Positions 1-5,287 of a stretch of DNA of 5,287 bases are shown one piece after another. The stretch is from Chlorobiota bacterium. GTDB lineage: Bacteria > Bacteroidota > Bacteroidia > Bacteroidales > JAADGE01. A program made the position numbers and the translations under genes. Each line of letters starts with the position of its first letter. Position 1 is the stretch's first letter. The notes under the pieces are model-generated. The model was not told the DNA's origin. It made no database searches and saw only the letters and a list, made by a program, of their open reading frames with translations. Where the stretch lies: positions 1 through 5,287 of the forward strand of contig JAUVIG010000289.1 of assembly GCA_030592825.1 (NCBI GenBank). The letters are read 5' to 3'.

Positions 1-1278
1 AAATGTAGGACACAACTTTATTATTTTTAAGTAGCTTTCTTCGTCAGATTTTATGTCATTTTTTCTTGTTAAATAATATCCTTGAATATAAAAAGGTATA
101 AATAAATCGGGAAAAGAAGCTGCCGACATATTTGCCATTTCATAAATTTCTTTTGTTATTCCTTGATTCTTATTCCAAAATGCTCTGAAAACCATTGCAG
201 AATTATAATATTTTCCGTCTGAGAAACTTGATTTGCTGAGTTGTTTTGTTCCGGCAATTAATGTTCTTAAATTGGCTTGTGCTTGAGTAAGAAATTTATT
301 TCCTGCTAAAGAATTAATTAAGCATTCTGTTGCAAGATAATCTTCTCCTGTTTTCATATATGTTTTTGCCAATCCGTACCAAGCTTTTGAGTCAGCAGGG
401 TATTTTCCTGTAATAAATTTCAGCAGAGTTTCAGCCTTATCAAAATCATTATTAATTAAAAAATATCCTGCTCTCAGCAAAAGAACATTTATATCATCCG
501 GATTTAATTTTTTTGCGACTTTAGTCGATACATTTGCTGTATTATTATCTTGAAGATGTATGCTGAAAAGGGCTTTATAATAATGTGCCAAATACAATTC
601 AGGGTGTTGACTCAACAGCTCATCTGATATTTTAATTCCTAAAGTATAATCTGCGGTTTTACGCCTTCGGGCAGGGTCGAGTATAAAAATCGGTAAACCT
701 TCGGCAAGTTTCTTTAATTGGTCTAATTTTGAATATACAGAAAATGAAATTTCTGAAACATCAACATTGTCAAAGGAAAAAATAACTGAATTAAAAGCTA
801 AATCTTCAGATATTTTTTTTGCCAAATCTTCTTGCAGTTTAAAAATATCATCAAGTTTTCCCGTAATTCTGCTTGTACTTACAATTTCGGAAGTTTCTAC
901 ATTTGCAACTCTTGCATTCAGTGCAACATTTTGATTATAAATTGATACTGTTCCAAAAATAAAATAATCTGCACCGATTATTCTGCCGATTTCAAGAGCC
1001 GTTTTCTCATCAACAAGACCGGTCATTTGAAGTTTCAGTTCTTCAATAATCTTGTTAATATATTCCCTTTCTACAATTCTGACTTTTTTATCAGTAGAAA
1101 TACGATTTATTATTGCATCGGCACAACTCGGACCAAGCCATTTTAAACTTTCATCACCACCCTGTGTTTTAAATTCGGATGTTGCAACAGAAAATATTTC
1201 ATCATCTGCTTTACTTTCAGAAACACTGAAAATTCCAAAAAAAATTAAAAGAAAAACGATTTTATAATGATATTTCAT
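1..1278 (-). CDS. Exported CsgG/FlgO-like protein with TPR repeats (3' end outside window)
   Basis: The frame is open for 426 codons from ATG at 1278-1276 to base 1 with no stop, so the C-terminus is missing. Residues 1-24 look like a Sec signal peptide: a lysine-containing start, a hydrophobic core of Ile, Val, Leu and Phe, and a likely SKA|DD cut. Residues about 28-160 resemble the CsgG/FlgO/TolB-N type fold. The clearest parts are VRIVEREYINKIIEELKL (residues 66-83), GLVDEKTALEIGRIIGADY (87-105) and the following FIFGTVS strand. Residues about 208-345 form helical TPR-like repeats, with patterns such as LYLAHYYKALFSIHL and SKAWYGLAKTYMKTGEDYLA. The family relation is recognised by eye. In known proteins this fold builds periplasmic or outer-membrane oligomers (curli secretion, flagellar accessory proteins), but no lipobox cysteine is present, so a secretion pore is not implied. 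It lies 84 bases behind the caspase gene on the same strand and is probably co-transcribed. Its specific function is unknown. Confidence 0.85.
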   Translation of the reverse strand, partial: MKYHYKIVFLLIFFGIFSVSESKADDEIFSVATSEFKTQGGDESLKWLGPSCADAIINRISTDKKVRIVEREYINKIIEELKLQMTGLVDEKTALEIGRIIGADYFIFGTVSIYNQNVALNARVANVETSEIVSTSRITGKLDDIFKLQEDLAKKISEDLAFNSVIFSFDNVDVSEISFSVYSKLDQLKKLAEGLPIFILDPARRRKTADYTLGIKISDELLSQHPELYLAHYYKALFSIHLQDNNTANVSTKVAKKLNPDDINVLLLRAGYFLINNDFDKAETLLKFITGKYPADSKAWYGLAKTYMKTGEDYLATECLINSLAGNKFLTQAQANLRTLIAGTKQLSKSSFSDGKYYNSAMVFRAFWNKNQGITKEIYEMANMSAASFPDLFIPFYIQGYYLTRKNDIKSDEESYLKIIKLCPTF

Positions 1279-1290
1279 CAGTAAATATTT

Positions 1291-1302
1291 AGATTATAAT
1301 CT
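1291..1302. repeat. 12-bp perfect palindrome upstream of the CsgG/TPR start
   Basis: AGATTATAATCT is its own reverse complement and ends 13 bases before the ATG of the CsgG/FlgO-like gene. It could be a small operator or a leader structure. In such an AT-rich gap it may also be chance. Confidence 0.3.
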
Positions 1303-1362
1303 TTTCCAAAGTTTTTGAATTTACTAATATCGGATTTTTTTTCAATAAAAACAACTTTTTTA

Positions 1363-3039
1363 TTAGTTTTCAGTTCTTATAACCACACTGTAAGTATTCA
1401 CCGTATTTACAGGTACGCTGCATTTTACCGATCTTGTGCCTTTGCTTATACCCTGTACAAGTATTTCGAAAGGTGATTTCGGCTTGCCTCTTAAGTCTTT
1501 TGAATTTTCAACAATGTTTCGCAGATTATACATAGGTTCGGTTGAAGCAATTATTTTAAACATATCAGTTCCCAATGGTTTTACTATTTGCATAATATCA
1601 CTTGTAAAAATAACTGTTTGTCCGCTTTCAATTTTAATATCGCCTTCGTTTACGCCCTCACCGGGTATTAATATGCTGACAGCGTTGTTCGGTTGTATGT
1701 TTAATATCTGAAAATATGCAGTTGCATCACCCTTGTTTTCAATTTTGAAAACAAATAAACTGTCTTCTTTAAATATTGTTTGTCCGTTTACAATTTTATC
1801 TTCTTGCTTTCCGAATTCGGTGGCAATATAATTTCCTTCGTTGCTTTTGTAATCTTCAACCGGTAAAAGTTCAAGTCTGACATCAATATCGGGATTATAC
1901 AATTCTAATTGTCTAAGATATCTTGCTTTAGAGTAATATAACACTTCTTTTTGTACAGCATCGGCAATGCTTGAAATATCATTATTCAGTATTGTATCTG
2001 TAAAACTGTTTTTATCGTTCTTAATTTCATAATGCAATAAATATTTACCATATTCAGCAATACTGTCTTTAACAATAATATCGGCAATTTTTATTCTTTC
2101 ATTTTCAACTATTCTTATCACCGGATGTTTTTCAATTATTTTGATAATTTTTTTTCTGTTTTTGATTTTTTCGTCTATAAAAACGTTTACTTTCATGTCG
2201 CCGTAGGTGCTTTCTTCAATAAATACCCACGATTTTCTGATTTTATGGTTGTATATTTGTGTTTCAGGCTTTACAACAGAAGTAAAGTCGCCGGATTTAA
2301 TAACTTCACCTTTAACAATCTGTTTAGTAATTGTCGGTTTTTTTGTGTCCACAGGATAAAAATTGACAATTGTACCTTCATGAACTCCGCCTATTCTTCC
2401 GACATTAATAATGATTTCATTGCCGGAAATATTTTTTACTGTGTAATAATTGTTCAACTCTACAGCCTTTCCACTGAACAATTCAATATCAAGATTACCT
2501 TCAGCCAGAGGTGTTTGATGTGGTGAACTTATTGCCATATATGTCTTTATTAAATCAAATAATCCTCTGTATGTTTTTACTTTTGATTTTCTGTTTAAAC
2601 TTTTTGCAAAAGCATAAGAAAGCGAACCTACACATTCACCGTCTTCAGTTCTTGTTTCGTAATTTACTTCGTCTTGTTTTGATGCACTGAAAAGTATAAA
2701 GGGTGACATTTGTTCATTTCCCGTTTCTATTTCAATTCCTGACGACACAGCAGTTTTCGCCATTGGAACAGGACTATAATCATTAGGAGCAATAGCATTG
2801 AAATTTCCTCTGATTGTTTCGTTACCTCTGCTCATTGTTCCTGAATAACAAGCATCAATAACAGCAAGGACACTTCCTTTCTTGCCAATTTTTATCCTAA
2901 TCTCTTTCAAAAGTTTATTCAAATCATCATCAAGAAAATGCTCTTCTCCTTTATATTCGGTAAGGTCCCACATAGGCCATGCAGAATAACATACAAGTGA
3001 TTCGTCATAACCGTCGGCTTCATCATCATTAGCGTCCAT
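1363..3039 (-). CDS. C-terminal fragment of the interrupted caspase-like protein: Cys half plus DUF4384
   Basis: This is the 558-codon open frame downstream of the in-frame TAA, taken from its first ATG (3039-3037). It starts MDANDDEADGYDES, carries the catalytic-cysteine motif DACYSG (Cys at residue 64 of this fragment), the rest of the caspase p10-like region (SPFILFSASKQDEVNYE, about 112-128), a beta-rich middle part (about 195-390) and a DUF4384-like domain (about 424-501). The 16 codons between the stop and this ATG encode the catalytic-His motif HFSGHG. They contain no ATG, GTG or TTG, so re-initiation here would yield a protein without the histidine and without a signal peptide. It is therefore listed as a fragment of the longer gene rather than an independent gene. 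The intact, compositionally normal frame shows the region was under coding constraint until recently. Confidence 0.55.
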   Translation of the reverse strand: MDANDDEADGYDESLVCYSAWPMWDLTEYKGEEHFLDDDLNKLLKEIRIKIGKKGSVLAVIDACYSGTMSRGNETIRGNFNAIAPNDYSPVPMAKTAVSSGIEIETGNEQMSPFILFSASKQDEVNYETRTEDGECVGSLSYAFAKSLNRKSKVKTYRGLFDLIKTYMAISSPHQTPLAEGNLDIELFSGKAVELNNYYTVKNISGNEIIINVGRIGGVHEGTIVNFYPVDTKKPTITKQIVKGEVIKSGDFTSVVKPETQIYNHKIRKSWVFIEESTYGDMKVNVFIDEKIKNRKKIIKIIEKHPVIRIVENERIKIADIIVKDSIAEYGKYLLHYEIKNDKNSFTDTILNNDISSIADAVQKEVLYYSKARYLRQLELYNPDIDVRLELLPVEDYKSNEGNYIATEFGKQEDKIVNGQTIFKEDSLFVFKIENKGDATAYFQILNIQPNNAVSILIPGEGVNEGDIKIESGQTVIFTSDIMQIVKPLGTDMFKIIASTEPMYNLRNIVENSKDLRGKPKSPFEILVQGISKGTRSVKCSVPVNTVNTYSVVIRTEN

Positions 3040-3087
3040 AACCTGTTGCCCGTGCCCCGAAAAATGAAAAACAACTATATCTCCCGG

Positions 3088-3090
3088 TTA
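3088..3090 (-). other. In-frame TAA stop inside the caspase domain
   Basis: The codons around it read ATT GCA TAA CCG GGA GAT ATA on the minus strand. It falls between the end of a helix (KLIEIA) and the strand PGDIVVFHF that carries the catalytic-His motif, at a place where a sense codon is expected. TAA is also the ordinary stop of this gene (1363-1365) and of the receptor gene (5169-5171), so a changed genetic code is not the explanation. Confidence 0.9.
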
Positions 3091-3357
3091 TGCAATTTCA
3101 ATTAATTTAGTTCTGAATATTTTGATCAGATTTTTTTTGCTTACTTGTTCATTACGCAAAATAAAAATATACTTTTCATCAAATCCACGGTTAATCAGAG
3201 TTGTTTTAATAAGTTCAACATCTTTATCAGTATTTAGTGCAGAACAGAATTCGTATTTGGAAATTGCTGCAATCAATGCAATTTTTTTGGCTGATACTTT
3301 AATTGAGATATTTAAAAACAGTATCAATCCGGCAAGGAATAATATTTTTTGTTTCAT
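3088..3357 (-). CDS. N-terminal fragment of the interrupted caspase-like protein
   Basis: This is the 89-residue product if TAA at 3088-3090 ends translation. It holds the signal peptide (hydrophobic residues about 5-20, likely cut after VSA at residue 23) and the first strand and helix of the caspase fold (KKIALIAAISKY, then TDKDVELIKTTLINRGFDEKYIFIL and a second helix NLIKIFRTKLIEIA). It contains neither catalytic residue. A free protein of this kind would be an exported partial fold with no expected enzymatic role. The ATG at 3357 is chosen because it gives a well-formed signal peptide. No Shine-Dalgarno-like sequence precedes it, as is usual in Bacteroidota. Confidence 0.5.
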   Translation of the reverse strand: MKQKILFLAGLILFLNISIKVSAKKIALIAAISKYEFCSALNTDKDVELIKTTLINRGFDEKYIFILRNEQVSKKNLIKIFRTKLIEIA

Positions 3358-3380
3358 TATATAAATATTTATCTGTTAAT

Positions 3381-3388
3381 CAAGTATA
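3381..3388 (-). promoter_or_regulatory. Possible Bacteroidetes -7 box for the caspase gene
   Basis: The minus strand reads TATACTTG, one base away from the Bacteroidetes -7 consensus TAnnTTTG. It lies 23 bases upstream of the caspase ATG, which would leave a short leader. No TTG -33 box is present at the expected spacing, so this is a weak call. Confidence 0.25.
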
Positions 3389-3487
3389 AAACTACAATTT
3401 TACATCTTATCACAGCGAAGTTTAACCCGCATTATTCACCGCTTCAATATCACAATGCCGCTAACGTCCTGTTTATTAATTTGTTAT

Positions 3488-3497
3488 GTGCATGCAC
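3488..3497. repeat. 10-bp palindrome inside the inverted-repeat block
   Basis: GTGCATGCAC is a perfect palindrome. A second perfect palindrome, CTCAAATTTGAG, follows at 3512-3523. Together they suggest local folding within the element, but each is short. Confidence 0.35.
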
Positions 3498-3555
3498 GCA
3501 AAAACTACATGCTCAAATTTGAGTGTCGCTTGCGATTATCTATGTGCATATGCTT

Positions 3556-3574
3556 TCCCGAATCAAGTTCGGGA
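3556..3574. repeat. REP-like hairpin (TCCCGAA / TTCGGGA)
   Basis: TCCCGAA, a 5-base loop TCAAG, and TTCGGGA form a perfect 7-bp stem. This matches the general style of dispersed REP-type palindromes known in many bacterial genomes. It sits inside the larger inverted-repeat block and is not followed by a T-run on either strand, so it is not a typical intrinsic terminator. Confidence 0.55.
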
Positions 3575-3694
3575 CAGGCTGTTGCAAAACCCTTGAAATA
3601 TAAAAGATATGTCTGCGGGTTTCGACGCCTCGCATCTACACAAAGCTAATCGCATGAATAATGCTGGTTAACTTCGTTGATGATTTTTGATAAG

Positions 3695-3988
3695 CAATAA
3701 ATGACTAAAATACTTCTATTTAGACAAATATATAAAAAAATACTTTATAATTCAAATTCAGCAGACCTTATAATATTGCAAGATTTCAGCAAACGGAAAT
3801 ATTAGGAAGCTATTCGAATTAAAAGTTTGGAACTTATATTAACACCTCATGTTTCGCACATTCTAACGGTCTGATTTTGAGACGTTAATACTGCTGAAAA
3901 CATGTCAAGTCAGAAATTAATATGCAGAATAACAATGTAATACGCTGAAAGTTCAAATTTTAATATGTATTTATTTTTATGTAGGTAT
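3695..3988. other. AT-rich non-coding spacer
   Basis: No credible gene is seen on either strand: stops are frequent and no open frame of useful length shows protein-like composition. The only structure noted is a small hairpin at 3865-3886 (AACGGTCT against AGACGTT with one bulged base) and an 8-base inverted pair, TTCAGCAG at 3757-3764 and CTGCTGAA at 3891-3898. Neither suggests a known RNA family. Confidence 0.5.
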
Positions 3989-4017
3989 AAAAAAAGTCGC
4001 ATAACGACGGACTCTTT
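3989..4017 (-). terminator. Second terminator-like hairpin after the DUF4249 gene
   Basis: On the minus strand AAAGAGTC pairs with GACTTTTT (8 bp including one G-U pair, 11-base loop). The 3' arm leads into an uninterrupted run of seven T ending at 3989. An alternative fold uses the inner 4-bp stem GTCG/CGAC with a 5-base loop directly before the same T-run. It may back up the stem at 4063-4093. Confidence 0.45.
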
Positions 4018-4062
4018 GTAACACGGCACGGGAGAGGTTGCCTTATAATAAAAATCAATATC

Positions 4063-4093
4063 GTTTAGTTAAGCCTGAAAGCCTTAACTAAAC
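4063..4093 (-). terminator. Probable terminator of the receptor/DUF4249 operon
   Basis: GTTTAGTTAAG (4063-4073) and CTTAACTAAAC (4083-4093) form a perfect 11-bp stem with a 9-base loop, beginning 10 bases past the DUF4249 stop codon. On the minus strand a T-rich stretch (GATTTTTATTATAA) follows shortly after. The stem is AT-rich, so strength is uncertain, but position and orientation fit transcription end for this operon. Confidence 0.65.
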
Positions 4094-4102
4094 AACATTG
4101 AA

Positions 4103-5047
4103 TCAAAAATTCAGGACCAATGAATCAACGTCCATTGTATAACCTGAAAATAAACCCAATCCGTTTTCAATATTCGAATAAATCTGAACCGGTTGTGCAA
4201 AGGGGTCATATTTTGTTTTTTGATTAAGGTTATAGGAAGTTATATATCTGTAAATGTCTTCCGTTACTGTCAGTAACTTTACTTTAATAAGATATTCTTC
4301 ACCGTCAAGTTTACCGGTGTAATTACCAAAGGAATAACCTGTACTTATATTAACAGTATATTGAGTTCCGTTAAATAATTCATCAGTAAAAACACTGCCG
4401 AACATACCGTCCAGTGTAAATTCATTATTATCTCTGAAAACAGGATCGTTAGTATTAAAATATTCATTTGTTTCTTCATATCCTACAAAAGTAAGCAAAC
4501 CGTATTCATCATATTCATACAAAGGTTGGATCAGGCTTAATGCCAAAAAATAATAATCATTGGTATTCCCGTCATCTTCAATCTTAATTTTATAATGAAT
4601 TTCATATTCTTTGTAAGTATCTCCTCCTCCGTAATCATTTGTATGAACCTCAACTGTTGTATCAACCGAAACAATTTCAACAGGATTTTTTAAAATCATA
4701 TCAGCAACAACAGATTTTAAATTATTATAATCAACATTTATTTTATAATTAACACCTATTTCAGGTATAAGGGTTGAAATATAAACACCTGAATTAACAT
4801 GTAACAGGTTTTCGACAAAAATATCATTACCGAATAACTTAACAACTGCATCAGTTAAGAAAGAAATATCATCATCTTCCAATATATTTTGGCTTTTACT
4901 TACACTAACTGTGAGTAAACTGTCAGGGGTTATTAATCCGTTCACTACAATATGTTTTTCGCCTTCCGGAATATCAATATCTAATTTTTTTTCACATGCA
5001 GAAAAAGCTAATATTAATGATATTGATAATACAATAAATTTTTTCAT
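4103..5047 (-). CDS. DUF4249 family lipoprotein
   Basis: This complete 314-residue gene begins MKKFIVLSISLILAFSAC, a lipoprotein signal peptide whose lipobox cysteine is residue 18 (codon 4996-4994), so the mature protein should be membrane-anchored by lipid. The mature start EKKLDIDIPEGEKHIVVNGL, a beta-rich body and the C-terminal YDPFAQPVQIYSNIENGLG motif (residues about 281-299) are characteristic of DUF4249 (recognised by eye). The length is normal for that family. DUF4249 genes in Bacteroidota usually follow a TonB-dependent receptor, as here, and are thought to act as its surface or periplasmic partner, somewhat like SusD with SusC. The substrate is not known and nothing in the sequence reveals it. 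The start is fixed by the signal peptide. It is probably transcribed together with the receptor, and the hairpins at 4063-4093 and 3989-4017 would end the message. Confidence 0.92.
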   Translation of the reverse strand: MKKFIVLSISLILAFSACEKKLDIDIPEGEKHIVVNGLITPDSLLTVSVSKSQNILEDDDISFLTDAVVKLFGNDIFVENLLHVNSGVYISTLIPEIGVNYKINVDYNNLKSVVADMILKNPVEIVSVDTTVEVHTNDYGGGDTYKEYEIHYKIKIEDDGNTNDYYFLALSLIQPLYEYDEYGLLTFVGYEETNEYFNTNDPVFRDNNEFTLDGMFGSVFTDELFNGTQYTVNISTGYSFGNYTGKLDGEEYLIKVKLLTVTEDIYRYITSYNLNQKTKYDPFAQPVQIYSNIENGLGLFSGYTMDVDSLVLNF

Positions 5048-5084
5048 GTTCTAATTCTTTTTTTGTTTATCTTTTTAATTTTTT

Positions 5085-5108
5085 AAGTTCAAAGATTAAA
5101 GTTCAAAG
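5085..5108. repeat. Tandem 10-bp direct repeat between the receptor and DUF4249 genes
   Basis: AAGTTCAAAG occurs at 5085-5094 and again at 5099-5108, separated by ATTA (14-base period). It lies 38 bases upstream of the DUF4249 ATG. On the minus strand each copy reads CTTTGAACTT. The TTTG parts resemble the end of a Bacteroidetes -7 box, but neither copy makes a full match to TAnnTTTG. It could be a regulator-binding site or simple slippage. Confidence 0.4.
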
Positions 5109-5168
5109 TAGCTGTTGTTTAAGATATATGTGATATTTTTAACATTTTATTAATTATTAGAGGTTACC

Positions 5169-5287
5169 TTAAAAATCAAACCTGTAACTGACCGACGGAA
5201 TAATCGGAAATAAACTGTATTGAAATAATGCCCTGTCCCCGTTATCATCTCTGCTGAATCTTAAGAAAAAGGGATTTTTTCTGTTAT
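5169..5287 (-). CDS. TonB-dependent outer-membrane receptor, C-terminal end only
   Basis: The minus strand is open from the window edge to TAA at 5171-5169, giving 38 residues that include FLRFSRDDNGDRALFQYSL and end FPIIPSVSYRFDF. The alternating final strand closing on a terminal phenylalanine is the usual signature of an outer-membrane beta-barrel, and 'P.IPS.SY.F.F' endings are typical of Bacteroidota TonB-dependent receptors with a carboxypeptidase-like regulatory domain. The following DUF4249 gene supports this identity. The plug domain, most of the barrel and the start are outside the window, so substrate and subclass cannot be judged. The gap to the next gene is 121 bases on the same strand, compatible with one operon. 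Confidence 0.8.
   Translation of the reverse strand, partial: NRKNPFFLRFSRDDNGDRALFQYSLFPIIPSVSYRFDF

Larger units (their letters stand above)
1363..3357 (-). pseudogene. Secreted caspase-like (peptidase C14) protein with DUF4384 domain, interrupted by one in-frame TAA
   Basis: Reading from ATG at 3357-3355 to TAA at 1365-1363 gives 664 codon positions in a single frame, broken only by TAA at 3090-3088 (position 90). Positions 1-23 are a signal peptide (KVSA|KK). The caspase p20-like core follows: strand KKIALIAA (24-31), DVELIKTTLINRGF with EKYIFIL, then PGDIVVFHFSGHGQQ right after the stop. The catalytic His is H102 (codon 3054-3052). A metacaspase-like acidic stretch DANDDEADGYDESLV comes next, and then VIDACYSGT with catalytic Cys170 (codon 2850-2848). 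The C-terminal part holds a GRIGGVHEGTIVNFYP segment and a DUF4384-like domain at about 530-607 (FKIENKGDATAYFQILNIQ through FKIIASTEP). Such proteins act outside the cytoplasm, and their substrates are unknown. TAA differs by one base from AAA, and a lysine fits the 'KPGD' pattern I recall from relatives. No frameshift or further stop is seen, so any inactivation is recent, or the stop is read through or a sequence error. Confidence 0.75.
3406..3694. repeat. GC-richer block bounded by imperfect inverted repeats (MITE-like element)
   Basis: The main arms are 3416-3438 and 3655-3676. Read on opposite strands they agree except for one substitution and one single-base gap. Left landmarks are CGAAGTTTAACC and GCATTATTCA; right landmarks are TGAATAATGC and GGTTAACTTCG. 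Shorter arms continue outward (CTTATCA at 3406-3412 against TGATAAG at 3688-3694) and inward (TGCGATTA at 3531-3538 against TAATCGCA at 3647-3654). Hand counts give about 40-43% GC over 3481-3660, against about 20% over 3721-3780. There is no transposase and no clear target-site duplication. The 64-codon frame inside it has no protein-like features. The best reading is a non-autonomous mobile or dispersed repeat inserted between two operons; a large structured RNA is the alternative. Confidence 0.55.

Noticed and set aside
1344..1364. Hairpin AATAAAAA / TTTTTATT straddling the caspase stop codon
   Set aside because: The stem is made only of A and T, is not followed by a T-run on the transcribed strand, and would cut off a downstream gene that looks co-transcribed. 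It is most likely chance in AT-rich DNA.
2125..2526. A 133-codon plus-strand open frame
   Set aside because: It is antisense to the well-supported caspase/DUF4384 coding sequence and is very rich in Phe, Asn and Tyr, a typical shadow of AT-rich coding DNA. The plus-strand frames at 1052-1267, 1436-1711 and 3122-3364 are rejected likewise.
3088..3090. Alternative genetic code, or selenocysteine or pyrrolysine insertion, at the internal stop
   Set aside because: The codon is TAA, which is not used for selenocysteine (TGA) or pyrrolysine (TAG), and TAA serves as a normal terminator for at least two genes in the window.
3458..3492. Integron attC-like look of GCTAACG followed by GTTATGTGC
   Set aside because: The two core-like motifs are only about 17 bases apart, far too close for an attC site, and there is no integrase or cassette array.
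3455..3649. A 64-codon plus-strand open frame inside the inverted-repeat block
   Set aside because: It runs through the palindromes and the REP-like hairpin, has no domain-like pattern, and is rich in Cys, Arg and Ser as expected for translated repeat DNA.
3406..3694. Insertion sequence or CRISPR array
   Set aside because: There is no transposase reading frame and there are no regularly spaced direct repeats; only inverted repeats and palindromes are present.

Overview
The window suggests a Bacteroidota (Bacteroidetes) genome. The sequence is AT-rich, there are no Shine-Dalgarno-like leaders, a DUF4249 lipoprotein sits directly behind the C-terminal end of a TonB-dependent receptor, and there is a secreted caspase-like/DUF4384 protein of a kind common in that phylum. 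All protein-coding content reads on the minus strand, so transcription runs from high to low coordinates.

Right side (about 4103-5287): an outer-membrane import-type pair. The last 38 codons of a TonB-dependent receptor end at 5169. After a 121-base gap carrying a tandem 10-base direct repeat comes a complete DUF4249 lipoprotein gene (4103-5047). An 11-bp perfect stem (4063-4093) and a second hairpin with a T-run (3989-4017) follow it on the transcribed strand and probably end this operon.

Middle (3358-4102): about 745 bases without a credible gene. It holds the two terminator-like hairpins, an AT-rich stretch with one small hairpin, and a GC-richer block of roughly 260-290 bases (3406-3694). 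That block is bounded by long imperfect inverted repeats and contains a REP-like hairpin and two short palindromes. It looks like a non-autonomous mobile or dispersed repeat. A weak Bacteroidetes-type -7 box lies between it and the next gene.

Left side (1-3357): a second probable operon encoding two exported proteins. The first is a caspase-family (peptidase C14) protein with a C-terminal DUF4384 domain. Its reading frame is intact from 3357 to 1363 except for one in-frame TAA at 3088-3090, just before the catalytic-histidine motif. The second is a CsgG/FlgO-like protein with TPR repeats, whose 3' end runs off the window at base 1. The interrupted caspase is the most interesting feature: both catalytic residues and all downstream coding sequence are preserved, so this is either a very recent nonsense mutation, a sequence error, or a recoded stop. 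Nothing here clearly amounts to a wholly new system. The caspase/CsgG-TPR pair and the inverted-repeat element deserve the closest look.
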